NCBI RefSeq assembly: GCF_023898315.1
Contig: NC_064615.1
Coordinates: 732,699,450-732,763,449, forward strand
Direction of reading: 5' to 3'
Origin: Schistocerca nitens
Taxonomy: Eukaryota > Arthropoda > Insecta > Orthoptera > Acrididae
Length of the DNA stretch: 64,000 bases
Below the pieces are notes generated by a model. That model had not been told where the DNA came from, did not search any database, and was given only the letters and a program-made list of their open reading frames with translations. The first letter of the stretch is position 1. The number at the start of each line of letters is the position of its first letter. This document shows, piece after piece, positions 55,449 through 64,000 of this stretch. Both the position numbers and the translations under genes were made by a program.

Positions 55449-55602
55449 TGGTTCAAATGGCTCTGAGCACTATGGGACTCAACATCTTAGGTCATAAGTC
55501 CCCTAGAACTTAGAACTACTTAAACCTAACTACATCACACACACCCATGCCCGAGGCAGGATTCGAACCTGCGACCGCAGCAGTCCCGCGGTTCCGGACA
55601 GG
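55449..55602 (-). mobile_element. tRNA-derived SINE, family 1, 5'-truncated
   Basis: Minus strand; contains box B GGTTCGAATCC but lacks the GGCCGGCC head. It also has a small deletion in the body (CTAACTACATCAC). A perfect 11-bp duplication, AATGAGAAAAA, lies at 55438-55448 and 55603-55613. Confidence 0.9.
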
Positions 55603-55614
55603 AATGAGAAAAAC

Positions 55615-56045
55615 AATATAAATATTCGCTTTATCGTTTATATATTGATGTGTGAGACGACTGAGTTGATAAATAAAGATATTAAATGTTGTCAAAAAGA
55701 ATTTGATGTGCATGAGACAGAACGTCACGTAAGAGGCATGCAACCGTATTATAAATTTGAAGTTTTTTGATTTACACCCTTTTTTACTCGTGATTTTCCA
55801 TCTACGTCGGCCCCCACCTTTATTTTTACTTATTGAGATATCTATCATTCGTAAATAATGTATATATGATCATGTAAATCTAATCTAGACTACATTTTAT
55901 TATCATTTTGTTAATGTATATGCATTTTGCAATGTTACATGTTTATCTGGACCTTGCCAACATTTTACCTTCGTTCAAATTTTGGCATACATAAACGCTA
56001 ATGTGTCTTTACGTTTCGCAACACAGTTACATCTGCTGATTTATT
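55615..56045. other. No recognised feature
   Basis: AT-rich interval between two SINEs. Confidence 0.4.
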
Positions 56046-56058
56046 TATGCTTCTTGTT

Positions 56059-56258
56059 CAAATGGTTCAAATGGCTCTGAGCACTATGGGACTCAACTTC
56101 TGAGGTCATTAGTCCCCTAGAACTTAGAACTAGTTAAACCTAACTAACCTAAGGACATCACAAACATCCATGCCCGAGGCAGGATTCGAACCTGCGACCG
56201 TAGCGGTCTTGCGGTTCCAGACAGCAGCGCCTTTAACCGCACGGCCACTTCGGCCGGC
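56059..56258 (-). mobile_element. tRNA-derived SINE, family 1, full length
   Basis: Minus-strand copy with GCCGGCCGAAGTGGCCGTGC head and box B GGTTCGAATCC. A perfect 12-bp duplication, ATGCTTCTTGTT, lies at 56047-56058 and 56259-56270. Confidence 0.95.
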
Positions 56259-56274
56259 ATGCTTCTTGTTACTC

Positions 56275-57085
56275 ACTGTAAAAAAAAAAAAAGAAAAAAA
56301 AAGTATTCATTTCCGTTATAGTACATGTAAGAAATAAACATTTAATTGTGCACCTTTGCCTCCTGCTTTTCAAACGCTTAAATTTAGCTATATGTACTCT
56401 GTTTTACTAGATTAACATTTTTGAAATGTAATGCATAATGATTTTCAGTTTTAGGTAATATGACATGACTACTGTGCCTTCCGGCATCCTCCGGATTTCA
56501 TTTTTATGTTCATTGTAGTCCTCTTGCTTTGGCTATTTGTAACGATACATTTTAATGTCATTGCTGTATTATTTCCTTATAATATCCATTTTTATATGTG
56601 CATTTGATCTGTGGAGCTACCTTTTGCTATAACCCACGCCACCATGTGACCATTTATGTTACCTTCCAAGTAACATCAAGTTAGTTTACTCAGTTTTATT
56701 CTGACATGGCTGAACATGAAGCCATAACGTGTGTATGAAGCCCCCTACCTCCTTTCAATCCTGTTCTTTTAAACTATTGTCAGTTTATTAATTTTTAACT
56801 AATTTAAATCGGCGTGCTACTCATGACGTTTGTCACCTTACTGCATATATAATGAAGATGAGTTTCCTCGCAACGCCTAAATAAAGATGATTTTCCGAAC
56901 AGCAAGTGACTAAATTTTTCTCGTGCTACCATAACAGCAGTGTGTAAACAAAATAAAAATTCAAATGTTATGAGTACGTTTCGTGGAAAAAAGATCGAGT
57001 AAATTATTATGTGATGTTCTACAGCTAATGGGCTCGATTTACAGAAATTAGGTTATGCTGGAGACTAGTGAGACTTAATTTGGTG
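56275..57085. other. No recognised feature
   Basis: An A-rich run near 56280-56302, then AT-rich sequence. A phrase near 56700 (TGACATGGCTGAACATGAAG) may belong to a dispersed repeat I cannot name. Confidence 0.4.
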
Positions 57086-57099
57086 GAAATAGTGTAAAC

Positions 57100-57247
57100 A
57101 AATGGCTCTGAGCACTTTGGGACTTAACATCTTAGGTCATCAGTCCCCTAGAACTTAGAACTAGTTAAACCTAACTAACCTAAGGACATCACACACATCC
57201 ATGCCCGAGGCAGGATTCGAATCTGCGACCGTAGCAGTCGCGCGGTT
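57100..57247 (-). mobile_element. tRNA-derived SINE, family 1, 5'-truncated
   Basis: Minus-strand copy truncated just upstream of box B (GATTCGAATCC). A perfect 14-bp duplication, GAAATAGTGTAAAC, lies at 57086-57099 and 57248-57261. Confidence 0.93.
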
Positions 57248-58092
57248 GAAATAGTGTAAACGTCGATATAATGTGTGACAAGGCTGGTCCGGATGACGGA
57301 TTGAAACAGTAAGAGTTAAGGCGTATATTACGTAATCGGATCACATTTTTGCTAATAATGGACGCGTTATGATGTGAATAAATTGTTGACAGTCAGAATT
57401 AAATAAGTACGTTCAAAACTACTTCGTCTGGCTTCCGCAAAATGGTAAAAGTTACTTTCTCTCACAAACATCCCAAAATAAGTTTACATCAGTTGGTCGT
57501 GTGTTTTGAAATAGAATGACTTTTTTCATTTGTATTCCCATTAAATTCACTTTCTCTCTTGCGTCAACCTCTGTCTCTCAGAATTTTAATCGCACTCAGT
57601 GTCCTAAATTATTTGTTGGACGTATTCAAAATGTTCAGATCAGTGTCTTGCCTCACAGTATCTACCATCTACAGCTCTGTCTGGCACCATGAAAGCTATC
57701 TCCTGATTCTTGATATATGTCCTGCGGAAAGCTTCATTTACTATCTAATCAGTGCACTCTGTTTTCAAGATCCTGCTTCTCAAACGTATCTCTTCTGAAA
57801 CGTTTCGATTCTATTTTTTTCCCGGTCTTTCCACATTCCATGATTCACTTCTATACAGTGCTATGATCCAATATTCGTTTTCAGAAATTTGTTCATCAGA
57901 TTAATGTCTATATTTGATACTAGAAAAATTATTTTTCCCATTAATGCCCTCTTTGCCTGTGCAAGTCTGATTCTTATCATCACCTTATTGCTCTCATTTA
58001 GTGGAATTTTCGTTTCAAGAGAGCAGGATTCCATAACTACATCAAACACTTTGTCCCCAACATAGATATTACGTTTATCTCTGTTGTCATTT

Positions 58093-58207
58093 CCGGCAAC
58101 GGCCTTGCCGCAGTGGATACACCGGTTCCCGTGAGATCACCGAAATTAAGCGCTGTCGGGAGTGATCAGCACCTGGATGGGTGACTCGTGGCCTGAAGAC
58201 GGAGTGA
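58093..58207 (+). mobile_element. 5S-rRNA-derived SINE with internal deletion
   Basis: The head is 5S rRNA-like: CCGAAATTAAGCGCTGTCGG (5S box A region) and ACCTGGATGGGTGA (5S box C-like region). It jumps directly to the tail CTCGTGGCCTGAAGACGGAG. The rest of the body is missing. A 13-bp duplication with one change, TCTGTTGTCATTT and TCTGTTGTTATTT, lies at 58080-58092 and 58208-58220. It inserted into the minus-strand LINE. Confidence 0.88.
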
Positions 58208-58662
58208 TCTGTTGTTATTTCTGCTATTCCCTATTAGTTTCTCCATCTTTGGTTTACTTTCAATCCTCATTCTGGGAGCATTTCACTGTTCATTCTTTTC
58301 AACAGTTCTGTTTTCCCGATGATAGCAGTGTCATAGCGAATCATATCCTTTCACCCTGAATTTTAACTTCATTGCTCTACTTTCCCTTTATTTCCGTCAT
58401 TATTCCACCAATGTACGAAGAAATCTTGTATCGCTGCATCGCCCACTTTTTATTCCTCTATGTTCTTGATCTTACATTCATATTTCTTGCTCTTGTTTCT
58501 TAGTATGTTGTATAGTACCTGTATTACTCTATGGCTTACATCTACTTTACTGACAATTTCAAACATTTTGTACCAGTTTTCGTTAATGACCACTTTTTCT
58601 AGGTCATCAGATCCTATGAATATGTCTCAATTTCCCATAAGCTGAGCGTTCGTTATCAGGCG

Positions 58663-58905
58663 CTACGTCAGAACTGACTGACTGGTATCTTTACCTTTCC
58701 TGAAGCCAAACTGATTGTCATTTAATAGATCCTCAATCTTCTTTTTCATTCTTCCAAACATTATTTTTGTCAGAAACTTAGTCGCTAATCTTACCGTGCC
58801 ATAGTTCTTGAATATATTTGCCCTTGATGGTTTCAGGATCGCGTGGCTGTTGTTTCTCCTAAGGTCTGCTGGTATGTTTCTAGTGTCATAGAATCTAGAC
58901 ACCAA
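58663..58905 (-). pseudogene. LINE reverse transcriptase finger fragment
   Basis: An 80-codon minus frame contains HAILKPSRANIFKNYGTVRL, TKFLTKIMFGRMKKKIEDLL and NDNQFGFRKGKDTSQSVLT. These are the region from the KxxNYRxIxL motif to the QFGFRKG motif of non-LTR reverse transcriptases. The catalytic palm lies outside this frame and was not found intact. Confidence 0.85.
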
Positions 58906-59855
58906 GAGTTGTTTGTTTACTCAAGGTTTTGGATACTCTGAAGATATATTATCGCCCTTGATGCCATATTTGATCGTAAATCCTCGAATGCTCTGTTAAA
59001 CTCTGACTGTAATACTGGATCTTCTACATTTTCTAATCAGACTTCCATTTCATTCTTCTGTTACGTCATCAGACAGTTCCTCGTTGCTTTCTTCACTCGA
59101 CTCTTTCTGTATGTCCACTCTTTCATCTGTGTCTAAAAGCAGAATTCATTTTGAACTTGTCATGTGACAGCTATGCTTTTGATTCCATCGATAGTTGACG
59201 TTTCCGCATGCTAAACCTGTCGTGCCTAAGACCATTTTTTCCGATTTCTCAACATTTTTCCTGCAATCATTTTACTTTAAATTTTCTTTGCTTCAAGTTA
59301 ATATACTTTCTAACTGACTTAAAACGTTATATTCCTATCTTTCCCTGAATGTTTTTGTATTTCATTCTTTCGTTGATTAGCTGAAGTATTTCTTCTATTA
59401 GCCAAGATTTATTCGCAACTACCTTCCTTATATCAACATAGGAGCTTAAGAAAGTAAATTACACGTATCGTCCCACCATGAGACATTTCCACAGCTAGAG
59501 TAGCGCATTGTCAAAAAATATCACATGTTCTGGGATTCTTGCAGATACAGTGCTGCCGGGTAAGGATAAAGGTGTATCACAATGTGGGAGGGAAATAGCG
59601 TGACAACTGGAAACAACTTCAGAGTTTTAGCAAGCAGGACAGTACGATTCATGTGGGTATAACGTCTAAATCGCACATAGACTCACTCTGAAATTACGGC
59701 GATAGGTGGACCAAATGCAATGTTGCGTCTAGTTGTAATGAAATGGTACCGACAAAGTGATGGGCGATGCTAATCGGTAAGTCCAGATATTGCGCCATTT
59801 TATTTTCGTATTTTCGGCAGTCTGTAAGAACATCTTGGGGGAGGGGGTTGGAGGA

Positions 59856-59871
59856 GGGAGGGATGGGTGGG
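59856..59871 (+). other. G-quadruplex motif in a G-rich patch
   Basis: Four GGG runs with loops of 1, 2 and 1 bases (GGGAGGGATGGGTGGG) sit in a larger G-rich patch, 59836-59885, with further G5 runs. Short loops favour a stable quadruplex. Functional relevance is unknown. Confidence 0.8.
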
Positions 59872-61179
59872 AAAAGGGGGAAGAGATGTTGACGTTCACA
59901 CAGAGGTTCTCTAATGACTCCGTTACCAATCAGCGGATTTCTATTGTCAATCAACTGAATGATTGGCAGAGCATTGCGACCGTTGTGTACAGAGACTATG
60001 TGACTATAATGGAAAACTAGTGCCTTGTCTCTGTGTCACTTTGGAGTGTAGGGAGTGTAGGGCAGCATTCTATAAAAGTTACTTGGCCTGCCTTAATAAT
60101 GTGTAACTTACATTTTGAAGTTCCATTGTGTATTTGTCTGTCGAGCTTCTGTATGTATTCTTTCCATATTGGAGAATGTTTTAGCTGAATTGCAGTATCT
60201 AAAACCTCACAGAACTTCAAATACATGATTTCTTAGTAATTTGTAGCCCACTTCTTTACGCGTTCTCTTAAACTTCAGCCTACTCTTCGTCATCACTAAA
60301 TAATGTTGTACGCCTATTCCTTTTCCTGTGTTGTCCTTACAATCCAGTATCTAATTTTGCAATTTCTGTCTCACCATGATGTAATCAAGCTGATATCTCC
60401 ACGTTTTCCAGGTATTTTCCCAGCATACCTCTTCCTCTCTGTTTATTTGCTATTAGTAACTGGAATTTACTGCAGAACTCAGTCGTTCCCCTCTCCCATT
60501 CTAACAAATGGGTCCTTTCCCTTCCACAGCGTTAGTCCCTCAGGATTAGTAGATTTTCTTTTCCATTTACACACTAACTTACCTATTGAGCATCCTCCTT
60601 CACTGTCTTTCTCTCCTCATACTCTGCCTGTGACATTGGCATCTATACCTGATCTATTGTTGCTTGAGTTAGTTTGCTGTGGATTCAGATAAGTATAATC
60701 CTGTCACTAAACCGCTTTCAACGATCCACTCTTTACCTGGCCATCTTATCCATTAGGAATACTATTCCATTTTCTGCTATTGTTAACATTATCCTATATT
60801 CATCTGGTCTGAAAGCTGCGTCTCTTTTCCGTTCTTTCAATTTCACTTCAGTGACGCCTAGACTGAAAATTTTTAGATTTTGTATTTTCTTTACCACATT
60901 CAGACTTTAGAAACTCCATGTCCCTCCTTGTAGAATATTAAGATTTCGTTGGCTATTACATATTTTCCTTGCACTGGAGGCCATGAACCTCTGCCCGTTG
61001 CTCCACCCTCTTTGCAAGGCCGTTGGCAGAATGCGGGTATCTTCTGTTACTGGACACCTTCCGCCGCTATTGCTGATTATTTTGTTTTTAATTAAGCAGT
61101 GTCTGGGACTAATACCTGATTCCAGGACGTTTTGATTGGTATTCAAAAACGCTATACCTAGGCTACTATTTTATATTGC

Positions 61180-62065
61180 CAAAGATTAGTAATCCAGAAG
61201 CTTAAAATCGGGTGGACGGCCGGCCATACATCTAGTTTGGCGAATATGCCTCTAACAACGTAGCTCCAACAATCTTCTCCTCGCCTGATACACTTTCTAG
61301 TGTTCGGAAGCATACTGTTAGTTGACGTTTATGTGTAACTTCATAACTATAGAAGTTCTGTCAATAACAACGGTACATTGCCAGAGGAATACTTGGCTAC
61401 AATTTCATCCTTGTTTCGATATGGGTAACACGTCGGCACTGATTAATCAGGAATGTTCGTGATATGTGCACTATTTAACGGGCCGGTGCAGTATAATTCT
61501 ACTTTATATGAATGAGGGGATAATACCAGTATGAGTGATATAGCTCTGAAGCAGGGTGAGGATACTGTAATTGCTGTCTTCTTATGCGGTGTGTGGTTAT
61601 TAGCGAATACTGCTTTACATTCAGTGCATTTATCGAGATTCTGAGGATGATTTTGCCTTTTCTCACTAAGAACAGTCGTTACTTTATTGGTGTACATGCA
61701 AAACGTCTTCCAAGTCAGTTATGACGTTTTTAAAAGGACACTATGACAAATTAATCTTATTATATCCGTTTCTGAATCTCGTCATTGTTATTCATACAAA
61801 AGGTTTTCTTTAAATTAACGCATACCGGTTTCTAGGCTCAAGCGTTTCCCATTTCCATCACGAATGCTGCAATTTCTTTGACGTCCACTTCTTTAGGAAT
61901 TTATGTAAACTTACTAACAACAACTCTCAGTAAGTATCATGCAACGAAACAAACAATTTTATCAGTAAAGTATTTTCCTTACTGCATGACTGGTTATGCA
62001 ATGCTACCATTTTCGAATGTACAGCTGCGTGGAAATATTATTCGTAATGCTATGTCATTGAAGAC
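61180..62065. other. No recognised feature
   Basis: Unassigned sequence between the degenerate LINE and the Tc1 element. Confidence 0.4.
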
Positions 62066-62230
62066 AGTGTTACTACACTCCTGGAAATTGAAATAAGAAC
62101 ACCGTGAATTCATTGTCCCAGGAAGGGGAAACTTTATTGACACATTCCTGGGGTCAGATACATCACATGATCACACTGACAGAACCACAGGCACATAGAC
62201 ACAGGCAACAGAGCATGCACAATGTCGGCA

Positions 62231-63469
62231 CTAGTACAGTGTATATCCACCTTTCGCAGCAATGCAGGCTGCTATTCTCCCATGGAGACGATCGTAGAGA
62301 TGCTGGATGTGGTCCTGTGGAACGGCTTGCCATGCCATTTCCACCTGGCGCCTCAGTTGGACCAGCGTTCGTGCTGGACGTGCAGACCGCGTGAGACGAC
62401 GCTTCATCCAGTCCCAAACATGCTCAATGGGGGACAGATCTGGAGATCTTGCTGGCCAGGGTAGTTGACTTACACCTTCTAGAGCACGTTGGATGGCACG
62501 GGATACATGCGGACGTGCATTGTCCTGTTGGAACAGCAAGTTCCCTTGCCGGTCTAGGAATGGTAGAACGATGGGTTCGATGACGGTTTGGATGTACCGT
62601 GCACTATTCAGTGTCCCCTCGACGATCACCAGTGGTGTACGGCCAGTGTAGGAGATCGCTCCCCACACCATGATGCCGGGTGTTGGCCCTGTGTGCCTCG
62701 GTCGTATGCAGTCCTGATTGTGGCGCTCAGCTGCACGGCGCCAAACACGCATACGACCATCATTGGCACCAAGGCAGAAGCGACTCTCATCGCTGAAGAC
62801 GACACGTCTCCATTCGTCCCTCCATTCACGCCTGTCGCGACACCACTGGGCCGGCCGAAGTGGCCGTGCGGTTAAAGGCGCTGCAGTCTGGAACCACAAG
62901 ACCGCTACGGTCGCAGGTTCGAATCCTGCCTCGGGCATGGATGTTTGTGATGTCCTTAGGTTAGTTAGGTTTAACTAGTTCTAAGTTCTAGGGGACTAAT
63001 GACCTCAGCAGTTGAGTCCCATAGTGCTCAGAGCCATTTGAACCATTTTTTTTTGACACCACTGGAGGCGGGCTGCACGATGTTGGGGCGTGAGCGGAAG
63101 ACGGCCTAACGGTGTGCGGGACCGTAGCCCAGCTTCATGGAGACGGTTGCGAATGGTCCTCGCCGATACCCCAGGAGCAACAGTGTCCCTAATTTGCTGG
63201 GAAGTGGCGGTGCGGTCCCCTACGGCACTGCGTAGGATCCTACGGTCTTGGCGTGCATCCGTGCGTCGCTGCGGTCCGGTCCCAGGTCGACGGGCACGTG
63301 CACCTTCCGCCGACCACTGGCGACAACATCGATGTACTGTGGAGACCTCACGCCCCACGTGTTGAGCAATTCGGCGGTACGTCCACCCGGCCTTCCGCAT
63401 GCCCACTATACGCCCTCGCTCAAAGTCCGTCAACTGCACATACGGTTCACGTCCACGCTGTCGCGGCAT
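62231..63469 (-). pseudogene. Tc1-family transposase, frame intact except for a SINE
   Basis: The start ATG at 63469 opens MPRQRGREPYVQLTDFERGR, with a helix-turn-helix region (WTYRRIAQHVGREVSTVHRC). A GTGPQRRTDARQDRR linker and a second helix-turn-helix (TSQQIRDTVAPGVSARTIRN) follow. The SINE at 62850-63054 then interrupts. Beyond it lie VVFSDESRF (first catalytic Asp), LFQQDNARPH (second Asp) and SPDLSPIEHVWD (Glu), ending in a stop at 62231. Excluding the 216 bp of SINE and duplicate target, 1023 bp remain, 341 codons including the stop. No stop or frameshift is visible on either side. All three catalytic residues are kept. I count 32 residues between the second Asp and Glu, two fewer than in classical Tc1. 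Confidence 0.93.
62850..63054 (+). mobile_element. tRNA-derived SINE, family 1, inside the Tc1 transposase
   Basis: Full-length plus-strand copy with GTGGCCGTGCGG box A, GGTTCGAATCC box B and terminus AGCCATTTGAACCA followed by a T run. A perfect 11-bp duplication, GACACCACTGG, lies at 62839-62849 and 63055-63065. Its sequence is close to the apparent family consensus. Confidence 0.95.
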
Positions 63470-64000
63470 GCTATCAGTGTTAAAGACTGCGATGGAGCTC
63501 CGTATGCCACGGCAAACTGGCTGACACTGACGGCGGCGGTGCACAAATGCTGCGCAGCTAGCGCCATTCGACGGCCAACACCGCGGTTCCTGGTGTGTCC
63601 GCTGTGCCGTGCGTGTGATCATTGCTTGTACAGCCCTCTCGCAGTGTCCGGAGCAAGTATGGTGGGTCTGACACACCGGTGTCAATGTGTTCTTTTTTCC
63701 ATTTCCAGGAGTGTATATATTAAAGATACAGATCAAAACGTACAAATAGTGGCAGTATTTTTCATCACACAAAACGAACCATCATTGTGTAATACGGCTA
63801 TAAATTGTATAGCTCCTGGGTAATATTTTTCGAATAGAAAAACTTATATAGGACTAGCTCATACACGTATTTACAATGTCGGAACGTAACATAATATATT
63901 CAGACAACCATGTGCATTACATTCAAAAAAGAATCCCCAGAAGTTTCTCGTTGCGTAGGAAGCGAACCAAACGACAATCGCGTAAGAAAGTAAGCTAATC

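Larger units (their letters stand above)
57550..61170 (-). mobile_element. Degenerate non-LTR retrotransposon (RTE-like), minus strand
   Basis: Anchors on the minus strand are a reverse transcriptase finger block at 58663-58905 and a preceding region near 58950-59120. The latter reads FNRAFEDLRSNMASRAI-like sequence, equivalent to the NKAPGxDxIPAE region. Flanking sequence on both sides has the C/T-rich plus-strand wording typical of an antisense LINE. The stretch 59450-60030 does not fit and may be a separate insertion. Exact ends are not defined and no full frame survives. Confidence 0.6.
62076..63713 (-). mobile_element. Tc1-like DNA transposon with SINE insertion
   Basis: Inverted ends CACTCCTGGAAATTGAAATA (left) and the complement of CACTCCTGGAAATGGAAAAA (right) are flanked by TA at 62074-62075 and 63714-63715. 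Total is 1638 bp, of which 205 bp are the SINE and 11 bp the duplicated target. The transposase reads on the minus strand. Confidence 0.93.

Noticed and set aside
58093-58180. A real 5S rRNA gene
   Set aside because: Only part of the 5S sequence is present, it is joined to a SINE tail, and target duplications mark an insertion.
62231-62938. Open frame beginning MPEAGFEPATVAV as the true transposase start
   Set aside because: Those residues are translated from the SINE; the genuine start is the ATG at 63469 on the other side of the insertion.
85-63000. Multiple box A/box B pairs as genuine tRNA genes
   Set aside because: Each is part of a SINE or foldback repeat with target duplications or repeat bodies, and the acceptor and anticodon stems do not fold cleanly.
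1-64000. CRISPR arrays, bacterial operons, phage genes
   Set aside because: No spaced direct-repeat arrays, ribosome binding sites or dense coding; the sequence is eukaryotic intergenic DNA.

Overview
This window looks like repeat-rich, gene-free DNA from a large insect genome, most likely an orthopteran such as a Schistocerca locust. That assignment is inference. It rests on recognising locust-type tRNA-derived SINEs (ending in AGCCATTTGAACCATT), a 5S-rRNA-derived SINE, the CR1-type and RTE-type LINEs, and Tc1/mariner families. I found no host exon, true tRNA or rRNA gene, or coding gene that is not transposon-derived. The base composition is AT-rich except in a few element-coding stretches and a CpG-rich patch near 16 kb.

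Layout. 0-1 kb: CR1-like LINE (minus) broken by a SINE. 3.7-4.2 kb: polypyrimidine repeat. 4.7-5.7 kb: two SINEs. 6.3-7.3 kb: a CR1-like 3' end next to an RTE fragment. 9.4-11.2 kb: two degenerate Tc1 copies of different families in opposite orientation. 14.6 and 15.0-15.5 kb: foldback elements. 17.0-22.7 kb: an intact two-ORF LINE (Tx1/L1-like) inserted inside the tRNA-like box A of one arm of a long palindrome. 23.3-24.5 kb: 5'-truncated RTE. 25.3-26.5 kb: Mutator-like element. 26.6-27.9 kb: SINEs. 31.0-33.6 kb: a long-TIR element carrying SINEs and a mariner fragment, followed by a CR1 3' end. 37.4-42.8 kb: a near-full-length decayed RTE LINE (minus) containing at least four nested insertions. 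43.4-46.8 kb: LINE fragments. 47.0-48.2 kb: tRNA-like repeat trio including a foldback. 48.8-49.5 kb: SINE and MITE. 50.9-52.2 kb: complete but dead mariner. 52.6-53.4 kb: inverted Tc1 pair. 54.1-57.3 kb: SINEs and a mariner remnant. 57.6-61.2 kb: degenerate LINE (minus) with a 5S-derived SINE. 62.1-63.7 kb: a Tc1 element with a clean reading frame split by a SINE.

How it fits together. The window is a record of successive transposition. LINE machinery (CR1, RTE, Tx1-like) presumably supplied the reverse transcriptase for the SINEs, most of which keep clear 11-15 bp target-site duplications. Cut-and-paste families (Tc1, mariner, Mutator-like, long-TIR foldbacks) are almost all inactivated. 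The outstanding object is the Tx1-like LINE at 17.4-22.5 kb. Both of its ORFs are open, it has a long A tail, and it sits exactly within a pol III promoter-like sequence. That raises the possibility of a tRNA-targeting retrotransposon in an insect.
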